Positions 1 through 8,031 of a stretch of 64,000 nucleotides of DNA are shown in pieces. This DNA comes from Oscillospiraceae bacterium. GTDB taxonomy: Bacteria; Bacillota; Clostridia; Oscillospirales; Ruminococcaceae. Positions within the stretch are counted from its first letter, which is position 1; each line of letters opens with the position of its first letter. Both the position numbers and the translations under genes were made by a program. The stretch spans positions 1 through 64,000 of the forward strand of contig JAFYQD010000008.1 of the NCBI GenBank assembly GCA_017547245.1, in the 5' to 3' direction. The notes under the pieces are model-generated. The model was given only the letters and a program-made list of their open reading frames with translations, was not told the DNA's origin and made no database searches.

Positions 1-1
1 A

Positions 2-328
2 GGTGATCTGAGCGATGAACGCTTCGACATGATGAGCCAGAACTACGAAGCGGAACAGAAGCAGCTTGAAGCAGAGGTTGTCGCTTTGCGACAGGAGATC
101 GAAGTACAGGAAAGACAGAACGAAAATATTGAGAGGTTCATCCGAACGGCAGACAAATACGTGGACATCGAAGAAATCGACCCGTGTATGCTACGAGAAC
201 TGATAAAGGCGATCTATGTGGAAGCACCGGACAAGTCCAGCGGCAAGCGCAGACAGAAGATCCACATCCAGTATGATGGTATCGGCTTTATCCCTTTGGA
301 AGAACTTGCAAAAAAGGAAACGGCGTGA
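2..328 (+). CDS. C-terminal part of a large serine recombinase (left-truncated by the window)
   Basis: The frame is open from the first bases, so the gene begins before the window; only the last 108 residues are visible. They begin with an LSDERFDMM-type segment, continue into a charged coiled coil (about residues 15-45, rich in Glu, Gln and Arg) and end in a small basic domain with the pattern REL-x-KAIYVE and IHIQYDGIGF. This layout matches the tail (DUF4368-like) of large serine recombinases of clostridial conjugative transposons of the Tn4451/TnpX type. The catalytic N-terminal serine domain is off the window and cannot be checked. The gene usually lies at one end of its element, so an element boundary is expected just after position 328. 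Confidence 0.8.
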   Translation, partial: GDLSDERFDMMSQNYEAEQKQLEAEVVALRQEIEVQERQNENIERFIRTADKYVDIEEIDPCMLRELIKAIYVEAPDKSSGKRRQKIHIQYDGIGFIPLEELAKKETA

Positions 329-395
329 CCGAAGTCACGCCGTCCCTTGAAAACAGTCGTTTTCAAGCATTTTTCAAAATAACTGTTTTACGAAG
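329..395. other. probable right boundary of the serine-recombinase element
   Basis: Between the recombinase stop and the chromosomal acyl-CoA synthetase lie about 100 bases. They hold an imperfect inverted repeat around 347-358 (AAAACAG-TC-GTTTTC type) and an AT-rich stretch. Serine-recombinase elements normally end within a short distance of this gene, so the attachment junction is inferred to be here. The opposite end is outside the window, so the core dinucleotide cannot be identified. Confidence 0.35.
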
Positions 396-422
396 CCCCG
401 CCATTTGGCAGGGAGGTTTTTT
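396..422 (+). terminator. intrinsic terminator after the recombinase gene
   Basis: An imperfect hairpin (CCCCGCC / GGCAGGG with one mismatch) is followed by a run of six T. Confidence 0.45.
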
Positions 423-434
423 GCTGCCCCAAAC

Positions 435-2144
435 TTATCGGGCGTCGGGCTGCGCTTTGGCCGATTCCTCCTGTTCCAGTATGCGGTAGGCCACCTTTCC
501 CACAAGGGTGGTGGGCAGTTGGCTGCGGAATTCAATTTCGCAGGGGAGGGCATATTTGGCCAGGTGTTTGCGGCAATGTTCCATCAGGGTGTTCCTGGTT
601 TGTTCGGTGGGCGGCACCCCTTCCGACAGTTTTACAAAGGCTTTGGGTTTCTGCATTTTATAGGCATCGGGCAGGCCAATCACACAGCTTGTCTGTACAT
701 ATGGGTGTTCGTTCAGCACATTTTCCAGCTGGGCCGGATAGATGTTGTAGCCGGAAGAAACAATCATCCGTTTGATGCGGCCCTTAAAGTAAACAAAACC
801 ATCGCTGTCCATGCTGCCAAGGTCGCCGGTGCGCACCCATTTGCGGCTGTCGCTGCGGTCAATAAGGGTGCGGGCGGTTTCTTCGGGGTGGTGCAGATAT
901 CCCAGCATTACGGTGGGGCCGGCCATCCAAATCTCTCCCGTTTCTCCGCAGGGCAGTTCGTTTTGAGTGTTGGGGTCGATAATTTTGATATAATTGTCGG
1001 CAAAGGGCAGACCGATGCTGCCCTGCCTGTACACCTGCTCGGGGGTAAGGCAGCAGGCGGTTACCGTTTCGGTGGTGCCATAGCCCTCCCGCACCTGTAC
1101 GGCGGCGTTGCGGTCTTTCAGAAATTGGTCCAGCCTTGCCTTCAGCCGTGGGGAAAGGCTGTCGCCCCCCGAAAACACCCCCTTCAGGCAGGAGAGATCG
1201 GCCTTTTCCATGTGGGGCAGCTGCAAAAGTGCCTCGTAAAGGGTGGGCACACCGGCAATAAAATTGCAGCGGCTTTTCACCAGGGCTTTGGCAAACTTTT
1301 TGGGGATAAGGCGCGGCAGAAGAATGCATCGGCCGCCATGGGCAAGCATGGTGTGTATGCACACCCCCAACCCAAACCCGTGGAACATGGGCAGGGCAGC
1401 CAGCATTTTGTCGCCGGGGCGGAACATGGGGTTGGCGGACACAATCTGCTGACTAAGGGCATTAAAATTTTTGTTGGAAAGCAGAATCCCTTTGGTGACG
1501 CCGGTGGTGCCGCCCGAATAAAGAATGACCGCTGGCTGGTTGCCGCTGCGTTTTGTTCGGTGGGTGCAGGGGTGTTGTCTGCCCAGCCGCAAAAAGCTGT
1601 GCCACCCGATAACCGATGTTCGGTTTGACCCATTTGCTTTTTTGCGAAGCAGACCGAAGCCGTGGGCATAAAAGGGCAGAATATCCCCAAGGTTGACCGA
1701 GAGGATGGTTTTAAGCCCGGTGTTTGGGCACACAGCCTCAAACCCGGGGCAGAGCTGTTTTAGGGTAACGGCAACGGTGCTTTCCGCCTGCTTTAGATAG
1801 AAGGCAAGCTCTTTTTCGGCCGAAAGGGGATGCACCATATTGGCAATGGCCCCCACCAGATTGACGGCATAAAACATGCAAACGGCCTGTGGACAGTTGG
1901 GCAGGGCAATGGTGACACGATCCCCTTCGCCAATGCCTAAGGCCCGCAGTGCGCCGGCGCAGGTTTCAATCCTTTGTATCAGTTTTTTATAGGTGATGGA
2001 ACGGCCCATAAAGTCACAGGCAATGTTGTTGGGAAAGCGCTGCGCCGTCTGTTCCACAGCCTCAAACAGGCTGCCTTCAAAATATTCCATATGAGTGCGC
2101 AGTCCATCCGGGCGGTTGGTTGGTTGTGTTTTTGCCTTTGGCAT
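435..2144 (-). CDS. AMP-forming acyl-CoA synthetase (fatty-acid-CoA-ligase-like)
   Basis: A 569-residue ANL-superfamily enzyme that activates a carboxylic acid, probably a fatty acid, with ATP to an acyl-adenylate and then the CoA thioester. The adenylation loop YSGGTTGVTKG is at about residues 209-219. The A5 motif GYGTTE lies near the middle, the TGDLG hinge motif near 440, and the C-terminal catalytic lysine context VGKVAYR close to the end. The start is set at the ATG preceded by AAGGAGGG with a 9-base spacer; a longer frame begins 9 codons upstream without a site. The gene stands alone and diverges from deoD. The insert with many Arg, His and Ser at about 170-200 is less conserved. The exact substrate cannot be read from the sequence. 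Confidence 0.85.
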   Translation of the reverse strand: MPKAKTQPTNRPDGLRTHMEYFEGSLFEAVEQTAQRFPNNIACDFMGRSITYKKLIQRIETCAGALRALGIGEGDRVTIALPNCPQAVCMFYAVNLVGAIANMVHPLSAEKELAFYLKQAESTVAVTLKQLCPGFEAVCPNTGLKTILSVNLGDILPFYAHGFGLLRKKANGSNRTSVIGWHSFLRLGRQHPCTHRTKRSGNQPAVILYSGGTTGVTKGILLSNKNFNALSQQIVSANPMFRPGDKMLAALPMFHGFGLGVCIHTMLAHGGRCILLPRLIPKKFAKALVKSRCNFIAGVPTLYEALLQLPHMEKADLSCLKGVFSGGDSLSPRLKARLDQFLKDRNAAVQVREGYGTTETVTACCLTPEQVYRQGSIGLPFADNYIKIIDPNTQNELPCGETGEIWMAGPTVMLGYLHHPEETARTLIDRSDSRKWVRTGDLGSMDSDGFVYFKGRIKRMIVSSGYNIYPAQLENVLNEHPYVQTSCVIGLPDAYKMQKPKAFVKLSEGVPPTEQTRNTLMEHCRKHLAKYALPCEIEFRSQLPTTLVGKVAYRILEQEESAKAQPDAR

Positions 2145-2247
2145 TGCGGTTGGCCCTCCTTGCCTTTTCAACTGAATAAAAGTATGGGCAAAGGTCGGGC
2201 CAACTATGTTCCGCTGTACCGAAAAAGATGAAAATGGCGCAGTATTG

Positions 2248-2256
2248 TGGTATACT
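2248..2256 (+). promoter_or_regulatory. extended -10 promoter of deoD
   Basis: TGGTATACT is an extended -10 element (TGnTATACT). No good -35 box is visible 17 bases upstream. It lies 35 bases before the deoD start. Confidence 0.45.
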
Positions 2257-2290
2257 GAAAACAGAATGAATGATAGAAAGGATGTTGACC

Positions 2291-3016
2291 ATGCCTGCTT
2301 ATCCCACCCCCCACATCAAGGCCGTTCCCGGAGATTTTGCCAAAACCGTGCTGATGCCCGGCGACCCGCTGCGCTCCCGTTTTATTGCCGAAAATTTTTT
2401 GGAAGAGGCTGTGTTGGTCAACGACGTGCGCGGCATCCAGGGGTACACCGGCAAGTGGAAGGGCCACCCTGTTTCGGTGATGGCCAGTGGCATGGGCATG
2501 CCGTCCATGGGCATCTACAGTTTTGAACTTTTCAGCATTTTTGATGTGGAAAACATCATCCGTGTCGGTTCGGCAGGCGGCATGAGCGAAAGCCTGCAGC
2601 TGCGTGATATTGTGCTGGGCATGGGTGCTTCCACCGACTCCAACTTTGCCGGCCAGTTTGGCCTTAACGGTCAGCTGGCACCTCTGGCCGATTACACCCT
2701 GCTTTCCACCGCCGAGCGCATCTGCCGTGAAAAGGGGCTGCGCCATCAGGTGGGCAACCTTTTTTCCAGCGATACCTTCTACAACGCTGACCCTGATGTA
2801 AACCGCAAGTGGGCCAACCTTGGTGTGCTGGCGGTAGAAATGGAATCGGCAGCTTTGTATTGGAATGCCGCACGCTGCGGCAAGCGTGCCCTTACCATCT
2901 GCACCATCAGCGACCACGTTTTCCGGGCTGAGGCTCTTTCCAGCGATGAACGCCAGACCAGCTTTACCGAAATGATGGAAGTGGCGCTGGACACCGCCGC
3001 CGCGTTGGATGAATAA
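2291..3016 (+). CDS. deoD: purine-nucleoside phosphorylase, DeoD type
   Basis: A 241-residue cytoplasmic enzyme that splits purine (deoxy)nucleosides with phosphate into base and (deoxy)ribose-1-phosphate for purine salvage. The N-terminus TPHIKAVPGDFAKTVLMPGDP is the family signature around the phosphate site. RVGSAGGM and EMESAALYW carry the phosphate-binding and purine-binding residues, and TISDH near residue 205 contains the catalytic Asp. The length fits the hexameric DeoD family. The ATG at 2291 is chosen because AAAGGA lies 8 bases upstream and homologues begin just before TPHI. The gene is monocistronic, with an extended -10 upstream and a terminator downstream. Confidence 0.95.
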   Translation: MPAYPTPHIKAVPGDFAKTVLMPGDPLRSRFIAENFLEEAVLVNDVRGIQGYTGKWKGHPVSVMASGMGMPSMGIYSFELFSIFDVENIIRVGSAGGMSESLQLRDIVLGMGASTDSNFAGQFGLNGQLAPLADYTLLSTAERICREKGLRHQVGNLFSSDTFYNADPDVNRKWANLGVLAVEMESAALYWNAARCGKRALTICTISDHVFRAEALSSDERQTSFTEMMEVALDTAAALDE

Positions 3017-3022
3017 CAGCAA

Positions 3023-3050
3023 AGGGACAGCCAAAGCGCTGTCTCTTTTT
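3023..3050 (+). terminator. terminator after deoD
   Basis: Hairpin GGGACAGC / GCTGTCTC with a six-base loop, followed by TTTTT. Confidence 0.65.
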
Positions 3051-3062
3051 CTTTGCCCAAAC

Positions 3063-3091
3063 TTGTGTCGAAAGGGCGGATATGGTATTCT
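3063..3091 (+). promoter_or_regulatory. promoter of the pyk-glycerate kinase operon
   Basis: TTGTGT and TATTCT are separated by 17 bases, and TGG precedes the -10 box. The start codon is 33 bases downstream. Confidence 0.5.
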
Positions 3092-3123
3092 TTAGGGTAG
3101 AAAACGAGAGGGGAACATCACCT

Positions 3124-4122
3124 ATGCTTACACTTTTTGGCACCCTTGGCCCGGCCTGTGCCGACCGTGAAGTTTTGCGGCCGATGATGGCAGCCGGCAT
3201 GGATGGGGTGCGGCTCAATCTTTCCCATACCACCCTGCAGCAAAGTGCCCCATGGCTGGAAGAGCTGCAGGCTGCCGCTGCGCTGGAGGGGGTAAAGCCC
3301 CTGCTGCTGGTTGACCTGCAGGGCCCCGAACTGCGCATCGGCAAGGTGAAGGAACCACTGGAATATACCGTCGGCAGCCGTGTGGTGCTGGGCAAAGACG
3401 GGCTGGAAGTTCCGGAATGCCTGCTGCCCCATATGCATAAGGGACAGGAAGTGCTGCTGGATGACGGCAAACTGCTGCTGAAGGTGGAGGTGGCGGTTCC
3501 CACGGGTGCCATCTGTCGGGTGGAACGCGGCGGCATTCTGCAAAGCCGCAAAAGCATTGCTCTGCCCGGGGTGGAAATCGATTCCCCGGCGCTGACCGCC
3601 GCCGACCTTGGCAACATCAGCCGTGCAAAGGAATATGGCGTGGGCGGTGTGATGCAGCCCTTTGTGCGTGGGCCGCAGGATCTGCGTGCCCTGCGTCTGG
3701 CGCTCAAGGCTGTGGAAGCTCCCGAAATCAAAATTTATGCCAAGCTGGAAAACCGTCGGGGCATACAGCAGCTGGAAAGCCTGCTGCCCGAAGCCGACGA
3801 AATGGTAATTGCCCGTGGAGATTTGGGCAACGCCTATCCCCTTTGGGAGCTGATTGGCGTACAAAAAGATGCGGCGGCAATTTGCCGTGCCGCCAACAAA
3901 TCTTTTATGGTGGTCACACAGATGCTGGCCAGCATGGAAAAATCCCCCCTGCCCACCCGTGCCGAGGTCAGCGATATCTTCAACGCTGTGCTGGATGGCG
4001 CATCTTCGCTGATGGTTACCGGCGAAACGGCAGTGGGTCAATATCCTGTGCAGGTTATGGATTATCTGGCCAAAACAGCGGCACAGGCTCTGCACTGGAA
4101 AAAGGAGAACCGTTATGAATGA
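3124..4122 (+). CDS. short pyruvate kinase lacking the C-terminal domain
   Basis: A 332-residue protein with the pyruvate kinase A and B domains: VRLNLSH near residue 30, GPELR near 75, DDGKLLLK in the B domain, catalytic-lysine motif IYAKLEN near 200, RGDLG and TQMLASM for metal and phosphoenolpyruvate binding, and PTRAEVSDI followed by TGETAVG at the end of the barrel. Pyruvate kinases are normally about 470 residues or more. Here the allosteric C-terminal domain is absent, and the stop falls inside the start of the next gene without signs of a frameshift. The usual DTKGPE is DLQGPE. The gene is probably catalytic but unregulated. The start is the ATG after GAGGGG. It overlaps the glycerate kinase gene by 8 bases, so the two are translationally coupled. 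Confidence 0.85.
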   Translation: MLTLFGTLGPACADREVLRPMMAAGMDGVRLNLSHTTLQQSAPWLEELQAAAALEGVKPLLLVDLQGPELRIGKVKEPLEYTVGSRVVLGKDGLEVPECLLPHMHKGQEVLLDDGKLLLKVEVAVPTGAICRVERGGILQSRKSIALPGVEIDSPALTAADLGNISRAKEYGVGGVMQPFVRGPQDLRALRLALKAVEAPEIKIYAKLENRRGIQQLESLLPEADEMVIARGDLGNAYPLWELIGVQKDAAAICRAANKSFMVVTQMLASMEKSPLPTRAEVSDIFNAVLDGASSLMVTGETAVGQYPVQVMDYLAKTAAQALHWKKENRYE

Positions 4123-5350
4123 AAAAATGATTAGTGATGCCATGCAGATGGTAAGCTATGCCATCACTCAGGCTTTGCCCGATGCCGCCGTGCAGCGTGC
4201 GCTGGAGGATGCCGACCTTGGCTGCGGAAAATTGGTGCTGGTGGCCGCCGGCAAGGCTGCGTGGCAGATGGCTTCGGCCGCCTGCCAGGTTTTGGGCGAC
4301 CGCATCCACAGCGGTGTGGTGGTCACCAAATATGATCATGCCCAGGGCGAACTGCCCCGTCTTGAAATATACGAAGCAGGTCATCCCGTCCCCGACGAAA
4401 ATTCTTTTGCCGCCACAAGATGTGCAATGGAAGCGGTTTCGGGGCTGACCGAACAGGATTGCGTGCTTTTTTTGCTTTCGGGCGGCGGCTCGGCCTTGTT
4501 TGAAAGTCCCCTTGTTTCGGGCGGGGAATTGGCGGACATCACGCAGCAGCTGTTGGCCTGCGGTGCCGATATTGTAGAGATGAACACCATACGCAAGCGT
4601 GTTTCGGCCGTAAAGGGCGGCCGCTTTGCGCAGCTTTGCGCCCCTGCGAAGGTTTTTTCCATCGTCCTTTCGGATATTTTGGGCGATCCGCTGGATATGA
4701 TCGCTTCCGGCCCTGCCTGTGCCGACAGTTCCACCTGTGAACAGGCTCTGGCTGTGGTGGAAAAATACGGTCTTATTTTTTCGGAACATACGATGGAGCT
4801 GTTGAAGCAGGAGACCCCCAAGGAACTGACCAATGTGGAAAACCGCATTACCGGCAGTGTGCGCCAGCTGTGCAGCGCCGCTTCGGATATGGCCGAACAG
4901 CTTGGCTATATGCCTTTGGTGCTTACCAGCACCCTCAACTGCAATGCCGCCGATGCAGGCAGCTTTTTGGCAGCCATTGCCCGTGAATACAGCGGCAGCG
5001 GTCAAAAGATGGCCTTTTTTGCCGGCGGTGAAACCACCGTGCGCCTGACCGGCAAGGGCAAGGGCGGCCGCAATCAGGAAATTGCCCTTTCAGCCGCACG
5101 GGGCATCAGCGGTCTGGAAAATGTTCTCATCTTTTCGGTGGGTTCGGACGGCACCGATGGCCCCACCGATGCCGCAGGCGGCTGGTGCAGCGGTCAAACG
5201 GCCGCCGACTTGTGGGAAAAGGGCTACAACATTGCCGATGTGCTGGCCCAAAATGATGCCTACCATGCTCTGGAAGCCTGTGACGGCCTTATTATGACCG
5301 GCCCCACCGGCACCAATGTCAACGACCTTTCGGCCATACTGATCGGCTGA
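4115..5350 (+). CDS. glycerate 2-kinase (MOFRL/DUF4147 family)
   Basis: A 411-residue cytoplasmic kinase predicted to phosphorylate glycerate to 2-phosphoglycerate. Family features are VAAGKAAW near residue 45, GHPVPDE near 93, the glycine-rich LLSGGGSALFE near 125, NTIRKRVSAVKGG near 160, and the C-terminal MOFRL block GGRNQEIALSAA plus SVGSDGTDGPTDAAGG. The start ATG has AAGGAG at ideal spacing and lies inside the end of the pyruvate kinase gene. The pairing is meaningful: the product 2-phosphoglycerate reaches phosphoenolpyruvate through enolase and is then consumed by the neighbouring pyruvate kinase. Hydroxypyruvate or tartronate feeding genes are not present here. Confidence 0.9.
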   Translation: MNEKMISDAMQMVSYAITQALPDAAVQRALEDADLGCGKLVLVAAGKAAWQMASAACQVLGDRIHSGVVVTKYDHAQGELPRLEIYEAGHPVPDENSFAATRCAMEAVSGLTEQDCVLFLLSGGGSALFESPLVSGGELADITQQLLACGADIVEMNTIRKRVSAVKGGRFAQLCAPAKVFSIVLSDILGDPLDMIASGPACADSSTCEQALAVVEKYGLIFSEHTMELLKQETPKELTNVENRITGSVRQLCSAASDMAEQLGYMPLVLTSTLNCNAADAGSFLAAIAREYSGSGQKMAFFAGGETTVRLTGKGKGGRNQEIALSAARGISGLENVLIFSVGSDGTDGPTDAAGGWCSGQTAADLWEKGYNIADVLAQNDAYHALEACDGLIMTGPTGTNVNDLSAILIG

Positions 5351-5370
5351 TGAACAAGGAGGCAAACACC

Positions 5371-5901
5371 ATGGATTTTTCTCAGGTATTGACCCGGCGG
5401 CAAAGCTGCCGCAGCTATGACCCCCGGCGTGAAGTATCCAAAGAAGATGTTTTGGCCTGCATAGAAGCCGCTGGTCTGGCGCCCAGCGCCTGCAACAGCC
5501 AACCCTATTACTTTACGGTTTGCACAGGGGAATTTGGCAGGGCGGTGGCAAAGGCCTGCACCGGCATGGGTATGAACAAGTTTGCTTTGGATGCGCCCTG
5601 TCTGATTGTGGTGCGTGAAGCTCCCTATAACAAAACCGCCGCGGTGGGCAGCAAGTTTAAGAATCAGGACTACCGCAGCATCGACATCGGTCTGGCGGTA
5701 AGCCAGCTGGTGCTGGAGGCCCAAAACCGCGGTCTTGCCACCTGCATTCTGGGTTGGTTTGATGAAAAAAAGCTGAAAGATTTGCTGGATACCGATGCCC
5801 ACATCCGTCTGGTCATTACCCTTGGTTATGCCAAAGAGGGCGACCCCCTGCGCAAAAAAAGCCGCAAGGAAATTGAAAAAATCGTGGAATTTAAGGAATG
5901 A
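5371..5901 (+). CDS. nitroreductase-family flavoprotein
   Basis: A 176-residue FMN-dependent oxidoreductase. The N-terminal RRQSCRSYD (usual RRSxRxY/F) binds FMN phosphate. APSACNSQPYYF near residue 40 and the C-terminal LGYAKEGDP complete the flavin pocket. The SIDIGLAVSQLVLEAQNRGL helix is typical of the dimer core. The ATG at 5371 is chosen because AAGGAGG lies just upstream; the longer frame would place that site inside the coding region. It is 20 bases after the glycerate kinase stop and probably in the same operon. The natural substrate is unknown; these proteins reduce quinones or nitro compounds or serve as ferredoxin-linked reductases. Confidence 0.88.
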   Translation: MDFSQVLTRRQSCRSYDPRREVSKEDVLACIEAAGLAPSACNSQPYYFTVCTGEFGRAVAKACTGMGMNKFALDAPCLIVVREAPYNKTAAVGSKFKNQDYRSIDIGLAVSQLVLEAQNRGLATCILGWFDEKKLKDLLDTDAHIRLVITLGYAKEGDPLRKKSRKEIEKIVEFKE

Positions 5902-5903
5902 GC

Positions 5904-6209
5904 ATGAAAAAGACCATTGTCATTGCCGTTGTGGTTATTGTGGCGGCATCGCTTATGGCGGTGCTGTGCGCAAGCCCTGTTGTGCTTGGAGGGGAAGACC
6001 TGCCGCAGAATTTCCGTGAGGCAATTCAAAGTCAGGCGAAGGGGGGTTACTCCTCCCGGCTGCCGCTTGTGCCCGTGGCTGTCACCGTGGAAGATGTGAA
6101 TAATGAGCAAGTGTTTTATACCATTCATTACTTCCCCTTTGGCACGGTGGGAATGTCTTACCACACAGGGGACGGCTATAACATCGAAAAACCTTTGACA
6201 AGGCTGTAA
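5904..6209 (+). CDS. small exported or membrane-anchored protein of unknown function
   Basis: A 101-residue protein with a hydrophobic N-terminal helix (residues 4-24, IVIAVVVIVAASLMAVL), then a polar domain ending in an aromatic-rich stretch (FYTIHYFPFGTVGMSY). No lipobox cysteine is convincingly placed. The start follows AAGGA and the nitroreductase stop by 2 bases, indicating coupling. I do not recognise the family. It is the last gene before a strong terminator. Confidence 0.65.
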   Translation: MKKTIVIAVVVIVAASLMAVLCASPVVLGGEDLPQNFREAIQSQAKGGYSSRLPLVPVAVTVEDVNNEQVFYTIHYFPFGTVGMSYHTGDGYNIEKPLTRL

Positions 6210-6252
6210 TGCTGCTTTATAATGAAGCCGATAAAAACGGGTGAGCACCTAC

Positions 6253-6289
6253 CGACAGTAAGGCTGAAAAGGCTTTACTGTCGTTTTTT
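6253..6289 (+). terminator. terminator of the pyk operon
   Basis: A 12-base-pair stem (CGACAGTAAGGC / GCTTTACTGTCG) with a seven-base loop is followed by six T. Confidence 0.8.
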
Positions 6290-6307
6290 ATTGGGGAGGA
6301 ATATGTT

Positions 6308-6730
6308 ATGTGGAATATGATATGGCCAATGGCCCTTGTGGTGGTTTCCAACAGTCTTTACCATTTTGTAGCCAAAGAAACCCCCACGGGCACCAATGCG
6401 TTTTTGTCGCTTACTGTCACCTATCTTGTGGCGGCAGCGGCTTCGGCGGCACTTTTTCTTGCCGGAGGACAGGCTGCCCTGCTGCCCGAACTGAAAAAAC
6501 TCAACTGGACCACCCTGGTTATGGGGGTGGCCATCATCGGGCTGGAGCTGGGTTACATCTGCCTTTACCGTGCCGGGTGGAAGGTCAGCCTTGGCTCACT
6601 GGTGGCCAACATTCTGCTGGCCTGTGTGTTGTTGGCGGTGGGTGTGCTGCTTTACAAAGAGGCGGTAACCCTGCGCCAGATGGTGGGCATGGCGGTTTGT
6701 GCGGTGGGCATGTTTCTGGTCTGCAAATAA
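6308..6730 (+). CDS. single-domain EamA/DMT-type membrane transporter
   Basis: A 140-residue protein with four or five predicted membrane helices (about residues 4-20, 32-52, 68-88, 95-117 and 122-138). The order and the final helix GMAVCAVGMFLV resemble one half of a drug/metabolite transporter (EamA domain). Full-size family members have two such halves, so this one would have to dimerise. GGAGG lies 8 bases before the ATG. It sits between two terminators and is a separate unit. The substrate is unknown. Confidence 0.7.
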   Translation: MWNMIWPMALVVVSNSLYHFVAKETPTGTNAFLSLTVTYLVAAAASAALFLAGGQAALLPELKKLNWTTLVMGVAIIGLELGYICLYRAGWKVSLGSLVANILLACVLLAVGVLLYKEAVTLRQMVGMAVCAVGMFLVCK

Positions 6731-6736
6731 AAAAAG

Positions 6737-6763
6737 AACCCGTCTGCAAAATGCAGACGGGTT
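6737..6763. terminator. bidirectional terminator between the DMT gene and ilvE
   Basis: A 12-base-pair stem AACCCGTCTGCA / TGCAGACGGGTT, with A-rich left and T-rich right flanks, separates two convergent genes. Confidence 0.8.
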
Positions 6764-6780
6764 TTGCTTTGCTTAAACGC

Positions 6781-7851
6781 TTACTTGATGATGTAGCTCC
6801 AGCCGAAGGGATCTTCCACCTTGCCGTACTGAATGCCGGTCAGGTTGTCGTACAGCTTCTGGCTGATTTCGCCGATCTTGCCATCGTTTACGGTGAATAC
6901 TTCGTCACCATACTTCAGCTGGCCGATGGGAGAAACAACAGCGGCGGTGCCGGTGCCGAAGGCTTCCTTCAGGCGGCCGGTCTTGGCGGCTTCTTCCAGT
7001 TCGTCGATGGAAAGACGACGTTCCGAAACCTTGTAGCCCCAATGCTTCAGCAGTTCAACGGCGCTCTTGCGGGTGATGCCGGGCAGGATGCTGCCGGTCA
7101 GCTGAGGAGTTACGATTTCGTCATCGATTACAAAGAAGACGTTCATGGCGCCTACTTCTTCAATATACTTGCGTTCTACGCCGTCCAGCCACAGAACCTG
7201 GGTGTAGCCCTGTTCTTCGGCTTCTTCCTGAGCCTTCAGGCTCTGGGCATAGTTGGCGCCGGTCTTTACTTCGCCGGTGCCGCCGCGTACGGCGCGGACA
7301 TAACCGGGTTCCACATAAATCTTAACGGGGTTCAAACCTTCGGCATAATAAGCGCCGGAGGGAGAAAGGATGACCATGTACAGATAGTCATCGGCAGGGT
7401 GAACACCCAGGAAGTTTTTGCAGGCGATGATGAAGGGACGGATGTACAGGCTGGTGCCCTCGCTCTTGGGGATCCAGTCGGAATCTACCTTCAGCAGTTC
7501 AACCAGCGATTCCATCTGGAACTGCTGATCCATTTCGGGAATGCACATACGGCGGCAGCTGTTGGCCAGACGCTTAAAGTTTTCTTCGGGACGGAACATA
7601 CGCAGGGTGCCGTCAACGGCACGGTAGGCCTTCATGCCCTCAAAAATGCTCTGGGAATAGTGCAGAACGCTGGCTGCAGGCCACAGCTGGATGGGCTGAT
7701 AGGGGGTAATTTTGGCATCGTGCCAGCCGTTTTCCTTGTTGTATTTAACAAGCAGCATATGGTCAGAAAAAATCTTGCCGAAGCCCAGTTTGCTTTCGTC
7801 AGCAGGCTTTGCCTTGGGGGCAGTGGTCAGTTCAACAGAAAGATTGTTCAT
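6781..7851 (-). CDS. ilvE: branched-chain amino-acid aminotransferase
   Basis: A 356-residue fold-type IV PLP enzyme that interconverts leucine, isoleucine and valine with their 2-oxo acids using glutamate/2-oxoglutarate. SIFEGMKAYR near residue 68 and FRPEENFKRL are the substrate-side motifs. GEVKTGANYA near 197 carries the PLP lysine (K in EVKTG). GITRKSAVELL and AFGTGTAAVVSPIG near 305 bind the cofactor phosphate. The length matches the long (fungal/Gram-positive) BCAT group. AAGGAGG precedes the ATG by 9 bases. It lies beside gdhA on the same strand but has its own promoter. Together the two genes connect branched-chain amino acids, glutamate and ammonia. Confidence 0.95.
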   Translation of the reverse strand: MNNLSVELTTAPKAKPADESKLGFGKIFSDHMLLVKYNKENGWHDAKITPYQPIQLWPAASVLHYSQSIFEGMKAYRAVDGTLRMFRPEENFKRLANSCRRMCIPEMDQQFQMESLVELLKVDSDWIPKSEGTSLYIRPFIIACKNFLGVHPADDYLYMVILSPSGAYYAEGLNPVKIYVEPGYVRAVRGGTGEVKTGANYAQSLKAQEEAEEQGYTQVLWLDGVERKYIEEVGAMNVFFVIDDEIVTPQLTGSILPGITRKSAVELLKHWGYKVSERRLSIDELEEAAKTGRLKEAFGTGTAAVVSPIGQLKYGDEVFTVNDGKIGEISQKLYDNLTGIQYGKVEDPFGWSYIIK

Positions 7852-7917
7852 GGGGTAGGTTCCTCCTTACAGGTGATACGTATGGCCGTCGGAACGGCAC
7901 AAAATTCGCTACATTTC

Positions 7918-7946
7918 AGTTTAGCACTTTAACTTGATGATGTCAA
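7918..7946 (-). promoter_or_regulatory. promoter of ilvE
   Basis: On the minus strand, TTGACA (7946-7941) and TAAACT (7923-7918) are separated by 17 bases, about 65 bases upstream of the start codon. No T-box or leader peptide is recognisable in the short leader. Confidence 0.7.
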
Positions 7947-7970
7947 CGCAAAGACGGCGTTTCCCTGTAC

Positions 7971-8005
7971 AAAAAATCAACCCCGTACCAAAGGGCAGTA
8001 CGGGG
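7971..8005 (-). terminator. terminator after gdhA
   Basis: Minus-strand hairpin CCCCGTAC / GTACGGGG (7981-8005) is followed by TTGATTTTTT. Confidence 0.75.
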
Positions 8006-8031
8006 AAGATAAAAGAGATGTCGGTTTTTAC

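Noticed and set aside
405..1628. 407-residue plus-strand frame opposite the acyl-CoA synthetase
   Set aside because: Antisense shadow of a gene with all adenylation motifs.
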